The notes: generated by a model not told the origin, from the letters alone. A stretch of DNA of 64,000 bases from Ferdinandcohnia sp036965045 (GCF_036965045.1 NZ_JBALOV010000038.1:1-64000), one strand, 5' to 3'; shown: positions 7,967 to 16,785, counted from the first letter of the stretch. Made by a program: numbers and translations.

Positions 7967-9205
7967 CTACTTATTCTGGTTAATTAATGTAGACATGTAT
8001 TCAGAGTACTGTTTAGCATCAGTTTCAACATCCGCAATATATTCCCATTTTCCATCATTCCATTGAATTTCAACATTCTTTACATAACCCTGACCATTTT
8101 CGTCAAACATTTTCCCATCAATCGGAACATATAAGCAAGCCAAATCCGACGGAGGCTCCATATTTCTAATAGCTTCACTCACTTTATCAACATCTAGACT
8201 TCCAGCCTTTTCTAAGCCGGCCTTTAATACATAAACAGTATCGTATCCATAAATCGCGGCCGTATTTGGAGACTTACCATACCTCTCCTGATAATTTTCC
8301 ACAAATTTAAGCCCACTTTCATTAAGGGCACCTTGTGTAGCCCCAATAATACGAACTTCCATAACATCCTTCATTTGGTCGTTTGAGGCAACTTTAAGAT
8401 ATTGTTCTTCTGAACCACCCGCTTCTGTAATTATTTTTCCGGTATAGCCCAATTCCCGAGCTTGACGAATAACAAATGCTACTTGTTCTGCATATCCAGG
8501 TGTGTATATTACATCTGGTTTTAAGTTAATTAATTTGGTAAGTTGCGTATACATATCCTGGTCACCAAGACTAAAACTTTCCTCTCCTATTATGGTTCCA
8601 CCATTAGCGGTATAGTTGGTTTTAAAATGTTTATAGACCTGCTCATAATAGCTGTCTTTCAACTGCCCAAGAACGGCAACCTTTTCATATCCTTGTTCTG
8701 CAAAAAATGTTCCAGTCGATGCACCATTTACTCCTCCAGGGGAGCGTACTCGGAAAATGTTACTTACACCTTGCATTGTGATATTTTGATCCCCTGCATT
8801 TCCTACAATCATCAAAGCATCCTCAGATCCTATCATTTGTGCAACTCCCATAGTCGGCGTACTGCTAGCCCAACCTACAATGAATTTTACTCCATCTCTG
8901 TCAATTAATTTTCTTACCGAGGAAATAGCTTCACTTGCATCTCCCTTATCGTCATATGAATTTAGTTTTAGCTTATATTGTTTATCGCCAACCCTAATCC
9001 CGCCATCTTCATTTATTTCATCGACAGCCATTTTTATTGCTTCATTTTGTGCTGCACCGTAAATTGATGCAGGACCAGTGAGTGAATCTACTTCACCTAT
9101 TACTAAAACATTCTCTCCATTCCCACTAGAATTACTACTACAAGCCGATAAAACTAAACTAATCAAAATAAATGTCACAAGTGTGAACCAACTAATTTTC
9201 CTCAT
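7967..9205 (-). CDS. ABC substrate-binding lipoprotein (LivK/amide-binding type)
   Basis: A 412-residue periplasmic-binding-type protein of the LivK/AmiC fold (type I). The signal peptide ends in the lipobox LVLSAC, so the mature protein is lipid-anchored at C21-C22 on the outer face of the membrane. The first strand region (IGEVDSLTGPASIYGAAQ) and IVGWASSTPTMGVAQM are typical ligand-pocket stretches. It should bind the imported solute. Strong ribosome-binding site GAAGGAGG. It sits inside the operon between ATPase and permease genes. It is divergent from the second LivK in this window (49254-50459), implying another ligand. Confidence 0.88.
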   Translation of the reverse strand: MRKISWFTLVTFILISLVLSACSSNSSGNGENVLVIGEVDSLTGPASIYGAAQNEAIKMAVDEINEDGGIRVGDKQYKLKLNSYDDKGDASEAISSVRKLIDRDGVKFIVGWASSTPTMGVAQMIGSEDALMIVGNAGDQNITMQGVSNIFRVRSPGGVNGASTGTFFAEQGYEKVAVLGQLKDSYYEQVYKHFKTNYTANGGTIIGEESFSLGDQDMYTQLTKLINLKPDVIYTPGYAEQVAFVIRQARELGYTGKIITEAGGSEEQYLKVASNDQMKDVMEVRIIGATQGALNESGLKFVENYQERYGKSPNTAAIYGYDTVYVLKAGLEKAGSLDVDKVSEAIRNMEPPSDLACLYVPIDGKMFDENGQGYVKNVEIQWNDGKWEYIADVETDAKQYSEYMSTLINQNK

Positions 9206-9217
9206 ATTGGCCTCCTT

Positions 9218-9925
9218 CTATACCCCAAGATAAACTTGTTTTACTTTTTCGTTTTCTATTAAATCTTTCCCTGTGCCTTCAATAACTATTTTACCAACGT
9301 CAAGAACATATGCATTATCCGCGATTGCTAATGCCATACTAGCATTCTGCTCAATAAGTAATATTGTTGTACCTTCGCTATTAATCTCCTTTATTATTTT
9401 CATTACCTCCTCTACCATTAGAGGAGCGAGCCCCCATGATGGTTCATCCAAAATCAAAAGTTTTGGCCTAGCCATCAAAGCTCTTGCAATTGCCACCATT
9501 TCCTGCTCACCGCCACTAAGAGTTCCCGCTCTTTGATTCGCTCTTTCACCAAGGCGTGGAAAGCGATCGAACATTCTTTCAATATCCTTTTTAATTTCCT
9601 TTTTATCTTTTCGCGCGAATGCACCCATTTCTAAGTTTTCAGTCACTGTCATTTCAGGGAAAAGCTGCCTCCCCTCAGGACATAAAGAAATTCCAAGTGC
9701 TGCCATTTTATTAGGTGATAGGCTTGATAAATTATTATCTAAAAATAAAAGCTCACCTTGCTGTTTGGAAATCAGTCCCATTATTGCTTTTATAATAGAG
9801 GATTTCCCTGCCCCATTAGAACCAATTAAGACAGTAATTTCCCCCTCTTTCACAGTAAAATCTACTCCATGTACAACCTCAATTCCCTTATAAGCAACTT
9901 TTAGACCTTTAACCCTAAGAAGCAT
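9218..9925 (-). CDS. LivF-type ABC ATPase of the island importer
   Basis: ATP-binding subunit of about 235 residues. Walker A is GSNGAGKSS, the signature is LSGGEQEMVAIARAL, and Walker B is LLILDEPSWGLAP, a LivF-type stretch. The frame opens earlier at a TTG (9940), but GGGAGG is spaced for the ATG codons at 9928/9925, so the shorter form is preferred. It overlaps the end of the LivG-like gene by about 11 bases, indicating translational coupling. Confidence 0.9.
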   Translation of the reverse strand: MLLRVKGLKVAYKGIEVVHGVDFTVKEGEITVLIGSNGAGKSSIIKAIMGLISKQQGELLFLDNNLSSLSPNKMAALGISLCPEGRQLFPEMTVTENLEMGAFARKDKKEIKKDIERMFDRFPRLGERANQRAGTLSGGEQEMVAIARALMARPKLLILDEPSWGLAPLMVEEVMKIIKEINSEGTTILLIEQNASMALAIADNAYVLDVGKIVIEGTGKDLIENEKVKQVYLGV

Positions 9926-10679
9926 CATTTTTCCTCCCAAGATACGCCTGTATTACGGCCGGGTGGTTTTGAATCTCCATTGGTATTCCATCAGCTATTT
10001 TTTCCCCAAAATTAAAAGCTACAATTCGGTCACATAGATTCATAATTAAATGCATATGATGTTCAATGACGAGAACAGATGTTCCTTTATCTCTGATTTT
10101 TTGCACCATATTAATCAGTTCTTGTTGTTCCTCCCTTGATGTTCCAGCAGCTGGCTCGTCTAATAATAGGAGTTTTGGGGAACGGGCTAATGCAATTCCT
10201 ATCATTAATTTCCGCTGTTCTGACGATGCAATATTCTTAGCTAACTCCTTTTTACGGAATTGTAGTCCAATTAATTTTAGAACTTCTTCCACCCTTTGTG
10301 ATGCAGTTTCTTCCTGTTCATGATATTTTTTTCCTCGAAAAAGACAATTTAAGAAGCCCGTATTTACTCTAGAAAATAGTCCGAAAAGAATATTTTCTTC
10401 CACCGTTCTCTCTGATAATAAACTTGTAATCTGGAAGGTTCGGGATATTCCTTTATATACTATTTCGTGAGGCGAGCCGTCAGAGATAATCTCATTATTA
10501 AATTTAACAGTGCCCTCTGTAGGTTTTAGGAAACCAGTTATTATATTAAACATAGTAGTTTTTCCTGAACCGTTTGGACCAATCAGACCAAGAATTTCTC
10601 CTTTTTTCATTGTAAAGGAAACGGCATTAACTGCCGTTAACCCTCCAAATTTTTTAGTAACTCCCTCGATTTCAAGCAT
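9915..10679 (-). CDS. LivG-type ABC ATPase of the island importer
   Basis: A 254-residue ATPase. Walker A is GPNGSGKTT, the Q-loop region is ISRTFQI, the signature is the LivG-type variant SSEQRKLMIGIALA in place of LSGGQ, and Walker B is LLLLDEPAAG. The LivG end (NHPAVIQAYLG) is present. The ribosome-binding site GGGGAGG is six bases from the ATG. It is the first transporter gene after the amidohydrolase gene, with a 64-base gap, so the importer and the catabolic enzymes appear to share a transcript. Confidence 0.9.
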   Translation of the reverse strand: MLEIEGVTKKFGGLTAVNAVSFTMKKGEILGLIGPNGSGKTTMFNIITGFLKPTEGTVKFNNEIISDGSPHEIVYKGISRTFQITSLLSERTVEENILFGLFSRVNTGFLNCLFRGKKYHEQEETASQRVEEVLKLIGLQFRKKELAKNIASSEQRKLMIGIALARSPKLLLLDEPAAGTSREEQQELINMVQKIRDKGTSVLVIEHHMHLIMNLCDRIVAFNFGEKIADGIPMEIQNHPAVIQAYLGRKNDAS

Positions 10680-10743
10680 AATTTTCCTCCCCGTATTATA
10701 ACCAGTTAATATTCACTTAAAATACTATTAAATGAGTGAAATT

Positions 10744-11844
10744 TTATAAATTATAAACTTTTTTGGCATTTTCATAGAATATTTTATTCCTTGCATCTTG
10801 ACGTAGAAGTTTTAAAATCTCAGTCGGTACATCCCCGTCCCAATGAGGATAATCACTTGAAAATAATAAGAAATTTTCTGCATCAATCATATCAAGCAAC
10901 ATAATTAAATCTTTTGGATTTTGTGGTTCTTCAATTGGTTGTGTAGAAAAATAACAATGATCACGTATATATTCACTTGGAAGCCTTTTTAACCAAGGAA
11001 CCTCTGAACGCAATCCTTTGTAATTTTTATCTAGCCTCCACATTAAATGCGGTAACCATGCTATTCCACCTTCTTTAATAATTACTTTTAAATCTGGAAA
11101 CTTTTCAAATACTCCTTCGCAAACTAAACTTACTAAATGGGTCATCGAGGCTTGTGGTGCGCATGTATGCCATTCTAAATAAGTTGATGGATAACCTGCA
11201 GCAGTTGGTCCAGCTGAACTTCCTATTCCTTCCCCTCCTATATGTGTAGCTACAGGGAGTCCATGTCTATGAGCCGCCTCATAGATTGGATGATATTGAC
11301 GCTGACCTAATGGAGAACGCGTTCCCGTATTTATTAGGACTTCTACCATATCTGGATGACCAGCAAGTCTATCTATTTCTCTGGCCGCCTGCTGGGGATC
11401 TAAGGTGCACACAAAAATTGCAGCTTTAAATGATTTATGTCGGGGAAGCCATTCTTCAATTACATAGTCGTTGTATGCTGAACATATCGCGGCTGTATAA
11501 TCAGGGTTGTGTAACGATGAAATAGTTAAAGTATCAGCACCGGTAAGTATTGCATATTCCATGTTAAATGGTTCAATTAGGTCCTTAACCAAATAGTCTG
11601 GGTCAGAAGCTGCTGGTCCGCCAGTTGGAGGCATACAGTCTCGGCGTTTTACTCCAACCGGACTTCCATAACCATGTACTAGAATACCTAGATCTCCTGC
11701 AAAAAGTACCTTAGATCTCCACGGTTCTGGAAGGTACTCTGCTAAAACTAAAGGATGTGCAAAATCATTGTGTACATCAATATCTATAACCTTTTGCTTT
11801 TTTTTCAATTCTTTTTCCATCTTACTATTCAATACTGTACTCAC
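10744..11844 (-). CDS. amidohydrolase-superfamily metal enzyme (ACMSD-like family)
   Basis: A 366-residue protein of the amidohydrolase-2 family (PF04909 type), which contains metal-dependent decarboxylases and hydrolases of cyclic or aromatic acids. Visible candidate metal and catalytic positions are H25 in DIDVHND (the usual second histidine of DxHxH is absent), H201 in VATHIGG, H226/H236, E258 and D331 in FSSDYPHWD. No signal peptide. The start GTG is preceded by AGGGGGG at seven bases. It follows the Rieske gene by 19 bases. I recall similar amidohydrolases encoded next to this kind of Rieske protein in other bacteria, without an assigned reaction. The substrate is unknown. Confidence 0.82.
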   Translation of the reverse strand: MSTVLNSKMEKELKKKQKVIDIDVHNDFAHPLVLAEYLPEPWRSKVLFAGDLGILVHGYGSPVGVKRRDCMPPTGGPAASDPDYLVKDLIEPFNMEYAILTGADTLTISSLHNPDYTAAICSAYNDYVIEEWLPRHKSFKAAIFVCTLDPQQAAREIDRLAGHPDMVEVLINTGTRSPLGQRQYHPIYEAAHRHGLPVATHIGGEGIGSSAGPTAAGYPSTYLEWHTCAPQASMTHLVSLVCEGVFEKFPDLKVIIKEGGIAWLPHLMWRLDKNYKGLRSEVPWLKRLPSEYIRDHCYFSTQPIEEPQNPKDLIMLLDMIDAENFLLFSSDYPHWDGDVPTEILKLLRQDARNKIFYENAKKVYNL

Positions 11845-11863
11845 TATTTATCCCCCCTAATAA

Positions 11864-12214
11864 TTAAAGACTGATCCAAACTTTTCCCTCTTTTATATTG
11901 ACCTTATATGTTCTTGTTCTTACCCTTTCACTAAATAATGATTTTCCAGTTTTTATATCAAATTCCCAGCCATGCATTGGACAACGTAATATCTCTCCTT
12001 CTCTTCCAAATTCATAATCGTATACTCGAGAAGGAAGAGTGGTCCCACAAACTCGACCTTTACATAACTGTGCACCCTCGTGAGGACATCTATTATACAA
12101 GGCAAAAAATTCGTCTTTTATTCTATAAATCCCAATATTGCGCCCCTCAACATTAACGATGACATGTTTACCATCAGGTATACTTTCAACATCAGCAACA
12201 AAATGTTCACTCAT
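11864..12214 (-). CDS. Rieske [2Fe-2S] protein with an extended cluster loop
   Basis: A 116-residue soluble Rieske domain. Cluster ligands are C43 and H45 (CPH) and C78 and H81 (CPMH). Between H45 and C78 there are 32 residues, about twice the usual spacing in Rieske ferredoxins, including two further cysteines (C51, C56). Rieske ferredoxins pass electrons to ring-hydroxylating oxygenases, but no oxygenase alpha subunit is present here. The partner is more likely the adjacent amidohydrolase, or an enzyme encoded elsewhere. The ATG has AAGGAGG six bases upstream. Confidence 0.85.
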   Translation of the reverse strand: MSEHFVADVESIPDGKHVIVNVEGRNIGIYRIKDEFFALYNRCPHEGAQLCKGRVCGTTLPSRVYDYEFGREGEILRCPMHGWEFDIKTGKSLFSERVRTRTYKVNIKEGKVWISL

Positions 12215-12231
12215 TGTTATCCTCCTTATTT

Positions 12232-12245
12232 ATTAAGCGTTTACA
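12232..12245. promoter_or_regulatory. possible cre (CcpA) half-conserved site
   Basis: On the minus strand TGTAAACGCTTAAT matches the conserved core of the catabolite-responsive element (TGWAAACGWTNWCA) in its first half but not at the final CA. It lies just upstream of the Rieske ribosome-binding site, where CcpA binding would block transcription. Carbon-catabolite control would fit a catabolic operon. Weak evidence. Confidence 0.3.
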
Positions 12246-12248
12246 AAA

Positions 12249-12320
12249 CTAGCATGCTACCAAATTAAGAGTTTTTTTATAAGTGGTAAATGTTAATAAA
12301 TATTTTATCGTTTTTAACAT
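12249..12320 (-). CDS. 23-residue leader ORF upstream of the Rieske operon
   Basis: A short ORF beginning MLKTIKYLLTFTTYKK and ending LNLVAC, preceded by a near-perfect ribosome-binding site (AAAGGAGGTTATT then ATG) at 12321-12335. It stops 34 bases before the Rieske ATG. The N-terminal half is hydrophobic/basic. The site is far stronger than chance would predict in AT-rich DNA, so it is probably translated. It could be a regulatory leader peptide, a tiny membrane peptide, or the start of a former gene. I recognise no family. Confidence 0.45.
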   Translation of the reverse strand: MLKTIKYLLTFTTYKKTLNLVAC

Positions 12321-12434
12321 AATAACCTCCTTTACATTGTTATATTGGTTATTGTATCATTGATTTAATATTTTTTGTTTTAAGAAATTTCCGATTTTTT
12401 ATACGAAATTCCGCTAAAATTATGAGGTGTTATC

Positions 12435-13286
12435 ATGAAATCACTTGCTGAAATTGAACCATATGTAAGACAAATGGTTCGTTGGAGATATCACGGTAGT
12501 AAGTTAGAAACAACTAGAATTGGTTACTCCTATGGACTCCACTTATTTATTGAAGGAAACGGCTTTATGAATATTAACAAAAAAATTTATAAAGTAGAAA
12601 AATATACACTAATATTCATACGTCCTGGACAAGTCCATTCCTTTCTTCATGATAAAAATACATCTCTTGAATCCTATAGTATTTATTTCGATTTGTGGAT
12701 GCAGCCTACCAAGGCGTTACCACGTCATGTTTTTTTTCCAGATACACCCATCCTATCTTTAATGACAAAAACGGAGCCTTGTGAGGAATTAGATCGGATA
12801 CCAATAAGAACCTGTTTAAAGTCTTTTCCCGATTTGGTTGAACTTTTTTTACAACTCGATAACTCATCAAAATTAAACTTTTACAGTGAAGAAATTACTA
12901 ACAGTTTGATGTACACACTTATATTAAACTTGTACAACATTATACAGAACAAGGAACCACGTGATTATCGAATTTTACAAATAATGAATGAAATGGAGCG
13001 TTTTCCAGAGCGTAATCTTAGTTATGAGGAATGGTGTATAAAATGCAATTTGGAAAAATCACATTTTTATAAACTCTTTAAAAAAGAAACCGGAAAATCG
13101 CCTAAGCAATACCTTCTTTCAATAAAAATGAAAAAGGCTGCTATACTTCTAAACGAAAGTCGTAAATCAATCACCTTTATTTCGGAGCAATTAGGGTACG
13201 ATTCAATTCACTATTTTTCAAAACAATTTACTGAATTTTACGGGATATCCCCTACAGCCTATCGCAAAAGGAATAATAACTATTAA
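12435..13286 (+). CDS. AraC-family transcriptional regulator of the island
   Basis: A 283-residue regulator. The N-terminal about 150 residues form a cupin-like ligand domain (YGLHLFIEGNGFMNIN, then IFIRPGQVHSF with the typical PGxxH). The C-terminal AraC double helix-turn-helix covers about 185-281, with SHFYKLFKKETGKSPKQYLL and HYFSKQFTEFYGISPTAYRK. It is transcribed divergently from the Rieske/amidohydrolase/ABC unit across a 220-base gap, so it most likely senses the substrate and activates that unit. The ATG has GAGGTG five bases upstream. Confidence 0.9.
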   Translation: MKSLAEIEPYVRQMVRWRYHGSKLETTRIGYSYGLHLFIEGNGFMNINKKIYKVEKYTLIFIRPGQVHSFLHDKNTSLESYSIYFDLWMQPTKALPRHVFFPDTPILSLMTKTEPCEELDRIPIRTCLKSFPDLVELFLQLDNSSKLNFYSEEITNSLMYTLILNLYNIIQNKEPRDYRILQIMNEMERFPERNLSYEEWCIKCNLEKSHFYKLFKKETGKSPKQYLLSIKMKKAAILLNESRKSITFISEQLGYDSIHYFSKQFTEFYGISPTAYRKRNNNY

Positions 13287-13652
13287 TTAGTCACACTTGT
13301 ATATTACTCATTAAAATAACGACAACTAATTAGATTAAAAATATTCAAATGCCCTTATAATTTAATAAATTAACAATTTAGGACTTAAATATTTGGCATT
13401 GAGCAAGAACTAAAGTTCCTGAAAAAAGTACGAATAGAATAAATCGTGGCCATAAAAAGAAAGAACCAACAAAAACCTAATTAATTGTCAATTTGATGTC
13501 TAATTCAAACTCTTCTCAAACTCTGTTGGTGCTCCCGAAAAAGTTTTATGATATATTCTGTACATACAACTTCGAATAGAATATATATACTTAAATTATT
13601 TTTGTAAAAAAAATACACAAATTAGATTTATACATTGAGAGAGTGTTTTTTT
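13287..13652. other. AT-rich intergenic region, right border of the island
   Basis: About 365 bases without a supported gene. It is very AT-rich, every frame is broken by stops, and I see no convincing terminator for the AraC gene or conserved element. It marks the junction between the accessory island and the conserved pbpD gene, and must contain the pbpD promoter. The GAGAGAGTG before the pbpD start is at 13637-13645. Confidence 0.5.
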
Positions 13653-15515
13653 ATGAGAAGGCAAACAGGCTATTTTATTACCTTTATTTTGTTACTGCTA
13701 TTTTTGTTTATGTTATACAAAGTGCATAGTGAGTTGAAGAATACGAAGGGCTTTACAGCAGTTCTAGATGAGGAAATTCCAATTGATGATGTTGGGTTAA
13801 CACAAACAAGCTACATGAAGGACACCACAGGAAATGTGATTTCAGAGATCCGTCATCATGAAAATCGGATAATAATACCAGCTGAAGAGATTCCGCAAAT
13901 TGTGAAGGATTTGTTTATTACCATTGAGGATCAGCATTTTTATGAGCATGTAGGTTTTGATATTTCCGGAATTGGTCGAGCAGCTCTCATTAACCTGCAG
14001 AATGACTCAATTGATCAAGGAGGCAGTACCATCACCCAGCAGCTCGCCCGAAATCTCTATTTAACAAATGAAAAAACCTATAATCGTAAATTAAGTGAGC
14101 TCTTGTATTCGTATCAATTAGAACGAACTCTTACAAAAGAGGAAATTTTAACGTTGTACATTAACGCGATTTACTTTCAAAATGGAGCATATGGAATTGA
14201 AACGGCTTCCCAGCTTTATTTTAACAAGTCGATTAAGAATGCGACATTAGCACAAATAGCCTTTTTATGTGCAATTCCGAATAATCCATCTCTCTATAAT
14301 CCGGTTACGCATTTTTCAAATACGAAGGATAGGCAGGAACGTATTTTACAAAGTTTGGTAAAGGCAGGTACCATCACTGCTGAAGAATATGAAAAGGCCG
14401 TACAGGAACCGATTGAGCTTGCCATGAGTGAAAAAATCGACCTTTATCCAGATTATACAACCTATATTTATCATGAGTTTGAAAAATTAATAGCTGAAAA
14501 AGAAGGCTTTACTGAAAAGCTCAATTCGGCTGCTGATAGCGAAATTGAAGATCTTCGAAAACGGCTAGATACTAAGGTAAAAGAGGTTCTTGAGTCCGGA
14601 ATCATCGTTGAAACAGCGTTAAATTCAACTGTACAAACAGAAGCCATACAAGCTCTCAAGCGCCATTTGCCATATGATAATGTTCAAGGAGCCGCAGCGG
14701 TTATCGACAATAGGACGAATCAAATCGTCGCTATCGTTGGCGGAAAAAACTATGAAAAATTTTCGTTCCATCGCGCCTTTCAAGCGTTTCGACAACCAGG
14801 CTCCGTGATTAAGCCATTGCTTGTTTATGCGCCTTATTTTGATCAAACAGGTTCCTCCATTTCACAGACGGTTAATGCTAATAACTATTGTAAAAATGGG
14901 TATTGCCCGCGAAATTATGGGGGCGGACAATATGGAAATGTTGGCCTGCGAACAGCTTTTAAATATTCGTACAACACCCCTGCAGTTAGATTGCTTGAAA
15001 GAACTGGGATTGAACATGCGTTTTCGTATTTAGACAAGCTTCATTTTTCAAATGTTGTGAAAGAAGATCATCATTTACCAGCAGCCATAGGTGGGTTTAC
15101 ATATGGAATGTCTCCACTAGAGATGACAAATGCCTTTGCAACATTTGCAAACAATGGACAATTTATTCAAGCTCGGGGCATTACAAGGGTAACTGATTTA
15201 CAAGGAAATATTCTTTATGAATGGGATGAACAACCAGTTGCGGTATGGAGTGAATCTACTAATCAAAAGGTAAGAACCTTGCTTGAGGATGTTGTTAAAT
15301 CAGGAACAGGTAAACCTGCTTATTTTTCAAGTAGTTATATCGGTGGAAAAACTGGAACGACGAATGATGTAAAAGACCTTTGGTTTATCGGTCTCACGGA
15401 TCACTATACCGCAGGTGTGTGGGTTGGAAATGATCAAAATAAAAGCATTTCCTATATGGAATCACGAAAACCCCAAATGGTTATTTGGAAGGATATGATG
15501 AAAGCGAGCCATTAA
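13653..15515 (+). CDS. pbpD: class A penicillin-binding protein, PbpD (PBP4)
   Basis: A bifunctional peptidoglycan glycosyltransferase/transpeptidase of 620 residues. One N-terminal membrane anchor (about residues 6-25). The glycosyltransferase domain carries catalytic glutamate in IEDQHFYEH, the block GGSTITQQLARNLYL, and TKEEILTLYINAIYF. The transpeptidase domain shows SVIK (serine near 383), SYN in KYSYNTPAV, and KTG in GGKTGTT near residue 564. The frame opens at a TTG six codons upstream, but GAGAGAGTG fits the ATG at 13653. Its position after yuxJ is shared with B. subtilis, apart from the intervening island. Confidence 0.95.
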   Translation: MRRQTGYFITFILLLLFLFMLYKVHSELKNTKGFTAVLDEEIPIDDVGLTQTSYMKDTTGNVISEIRHHENRIIIPAEEIPQIVKDLFITIEDQHFYEHVGFDISGIGRAALINLQNDSIDQGGSTITQQLARNLYLTNEKTYNRKLSELLYSYQLERTLTKEEILTLYINAIYFQNGAYGIETASQLYFNKSIKNATLAQIAFLCAIPNNPSLYNPVTHFSNTKDRQERILQSLVKAGTITAEEYEKAVQEPIELAMSEKIDLYPDYTTYIYHEFEKLIAEKEGFTEKLNSAADSEIEDLRKRLDTKVKEVLESGIIVETALNSTVQTEAIQALKRHLPYDNVQGAAAVIDNRTNQIVAIVGGKNYEKFSFHRAFQAFRQPGSVIKPLLVYAPYFDQTGSSISQTVNANNYCKNGYCPRNYGGGQYGNVGLRTAFKYSYNTPAVRLLERTGIEHAFSYLDKLHFSNVVKEDHHLPAAIGGFTYGMSPLEMTNAFATFANNGQFIQARGITRVTDLQGNILYEWDEQPVAVWSESTNQKVRTLLEDVVKSGTGKPAYFSSSYIGGKTGTTNDVKDLWFIGLTDHYTAGVWVGNDQNKSISYMESRKPQMVIWKDMMKASH

Positions 15516-15537
15516 AAGATGTGCTCGCTTGCTTTTT
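15502..15537. terminator. terminator between pbpD and yufK
   Basis: Stem AAGCGAGC (15502-15509) / GCTCGCTT (15523-15530) then GCTTTTT. It includes the pbpD stop codon and lies between convergent genes. Confidence 0.85.
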
Positions 15538-16093
15538 AAATGGGTAAACTTGCAATGATACCGTTGTATAACTGAATGCTTACATAGGTAACCGTCATAA
15601 AAAAGGTAAACCAACTTAGGGTATGAAAAAAGACGAGCCCAATCAGTCCACCAAAGGTTAATGTGTCCTGAATTTTATAAACAAAGAAAATAAAATAACC
15701 AAGTGTTGCTAATAAAAGCACAAGCACAATCCCGTAGAAGGATTGGACAAACGCTAATGATAGTGTACCTCCACCGAGATAGAAAAAAGATCCCGCCCGT
15801 ATTTTCGGCAAGCTTTCCCCCTTGCTATCCTTTGTGAAAAACAATAGAGATAGCTCAAGCAATGTATTGGCAATTAATTTTAAGGCAGCAAACACCATGA
15901 AATAGAATAAGAAAAACACAAAAAAGATCGCAAAGTTAATCCACGTTGGTGAAAAAAACTCCTGCATCCCACGGTAAATTCCGATTTGTTTTAATAACTC
16001 TAACGTTTTTAATTCCGTTAAAATCGCAAGCGAAACACTAAATAGGATAATAGAAATGAGTGGAAAGTAACTTGTAAAATAGGTATTTTTCAT
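15536..16093 (-). CDS. yufK: YufK family membrane protein (DUF5366)
   Basis: A 185-residue polytopic membrane protein with about five hydrophobic helices and a short charged loop (FFTKDSKGESLPKIR) in the middle. Length, topology and position next to pbpD match B. subtilis YufK, whose function is unknown. No catalytic motif is visible. It is convergent with pbpD, with which it shares a terminator. Confidence 0.7.
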   Translation of the reverse strand: MKNTYFTSYFPLISIILFSVSLAILTELKTLELLKQIGIYRGMQEFFSPTWINFAIFFVFFLFYFMVFAALKLIANTLLELSLLFFTKDSKGESLPKIRAGSFFYLGGGTLSLAFVQSFYGIVLVLLLATLGYFIFFVYKIQDTLTFGGLIGLVFFHTLSWFTFFMTVTYVSIQLYNGIIASLPI

Positions 16094-16215
16094 TTCGATT
16101 CCTCTGTTTTTTTATTAAATTACTTTTTCGATTGTACCATACATTTTTTGTAGTAAATCTATTTTTTTAAAATACATATAGAGTAAATGCTACTTTTTGA
16201 GGAAAGAGGGGTTCT

Positions 16216-16785
16216 ATGAAAAAAGGGTTTTTATTTATTTTGCTTGTTTGTGGTTTCGTATTTTTCACGTTCGTAAGTTCTGCCGGTGCTTCAGGGGAAT
16301 CAAATTTTACAAAAGCAGTAAATGAGAAATTAAAGGAAATTAATTATTATGATAACGGGTCTGCAAAAGTAGTCAATTCCATTTCAAAGGAAACCGAAAT
16401 CACCAAGATTGTAACAGCAGATGATCCAGAGACAAAGGAAAACGAAGAGGAAATCGATACTTATACAGCAAATGTCGTAGTGGGGCATGTGTCGTATAAA
16501 CTAAAACGCGACAGCATTTTCTATATCCAAAAGCATGAATTTTTTTACTATGATGTCGACAATCAGGAATTTCTCATGCTAGGAAACTTCCCTGAAGATC
16601 AAGAAATTAATTCCCTTTTTACCGATTATATGGACGCAGGCTATAAGGGTGGACTTACGTTAACATCAAACTTATTATTCAGCTTATTTGTGATTCTAGG
16701 ATTCCTTGTCGTGCCAATGCTAACCATGATGTTCCATAACAAAGCCATTCCAGTTCCTATGGTACGAAATAATAGCTTGATGTAG
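16216..16785 (+). CDS. secreted/membrane-anchored protein of unknown function
   Basis: A 189-residue protein with an N-terminal signal peptide (about 1-26, ending AGASG), an external domain rich in charged residues (about 27-140), and one C-terminal transmembrane segment (about 150-172, NLLFSLFVILGFLVVPML) with a short tail. The topology suggests an anchored extracytoplasmic domain. GAAAGAGGGG precedes the ATG. It is a single-gene unit with its own terminator. I recognise no family. Confidence 0.65.
   Translation: MKKGFLFILLVCGFVFFTFVSSAGASGESNFTKAVNEKLKEINYYDNGSAKVVNSISKETEITKIVTADDPETKENEEEIDTYTANVVVGHVSYKLKRDSIFYIQKHEFFYYDVDNQEFLMLGNFPEDQEINSLFTDYMDAGYKGGLTLTSNLLFSLFVILGFLVVPMLTMMFHNKAIPVPMVRNNSLM

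Noticed and set aside
13398..13480. Possible transposase-like fragment in the pbpD upstream gap
   Set aside because: A few charged codons (such as QELKFLKKVRIE) are followed by stops in every frame; no inverted repeats or target duplication were found.
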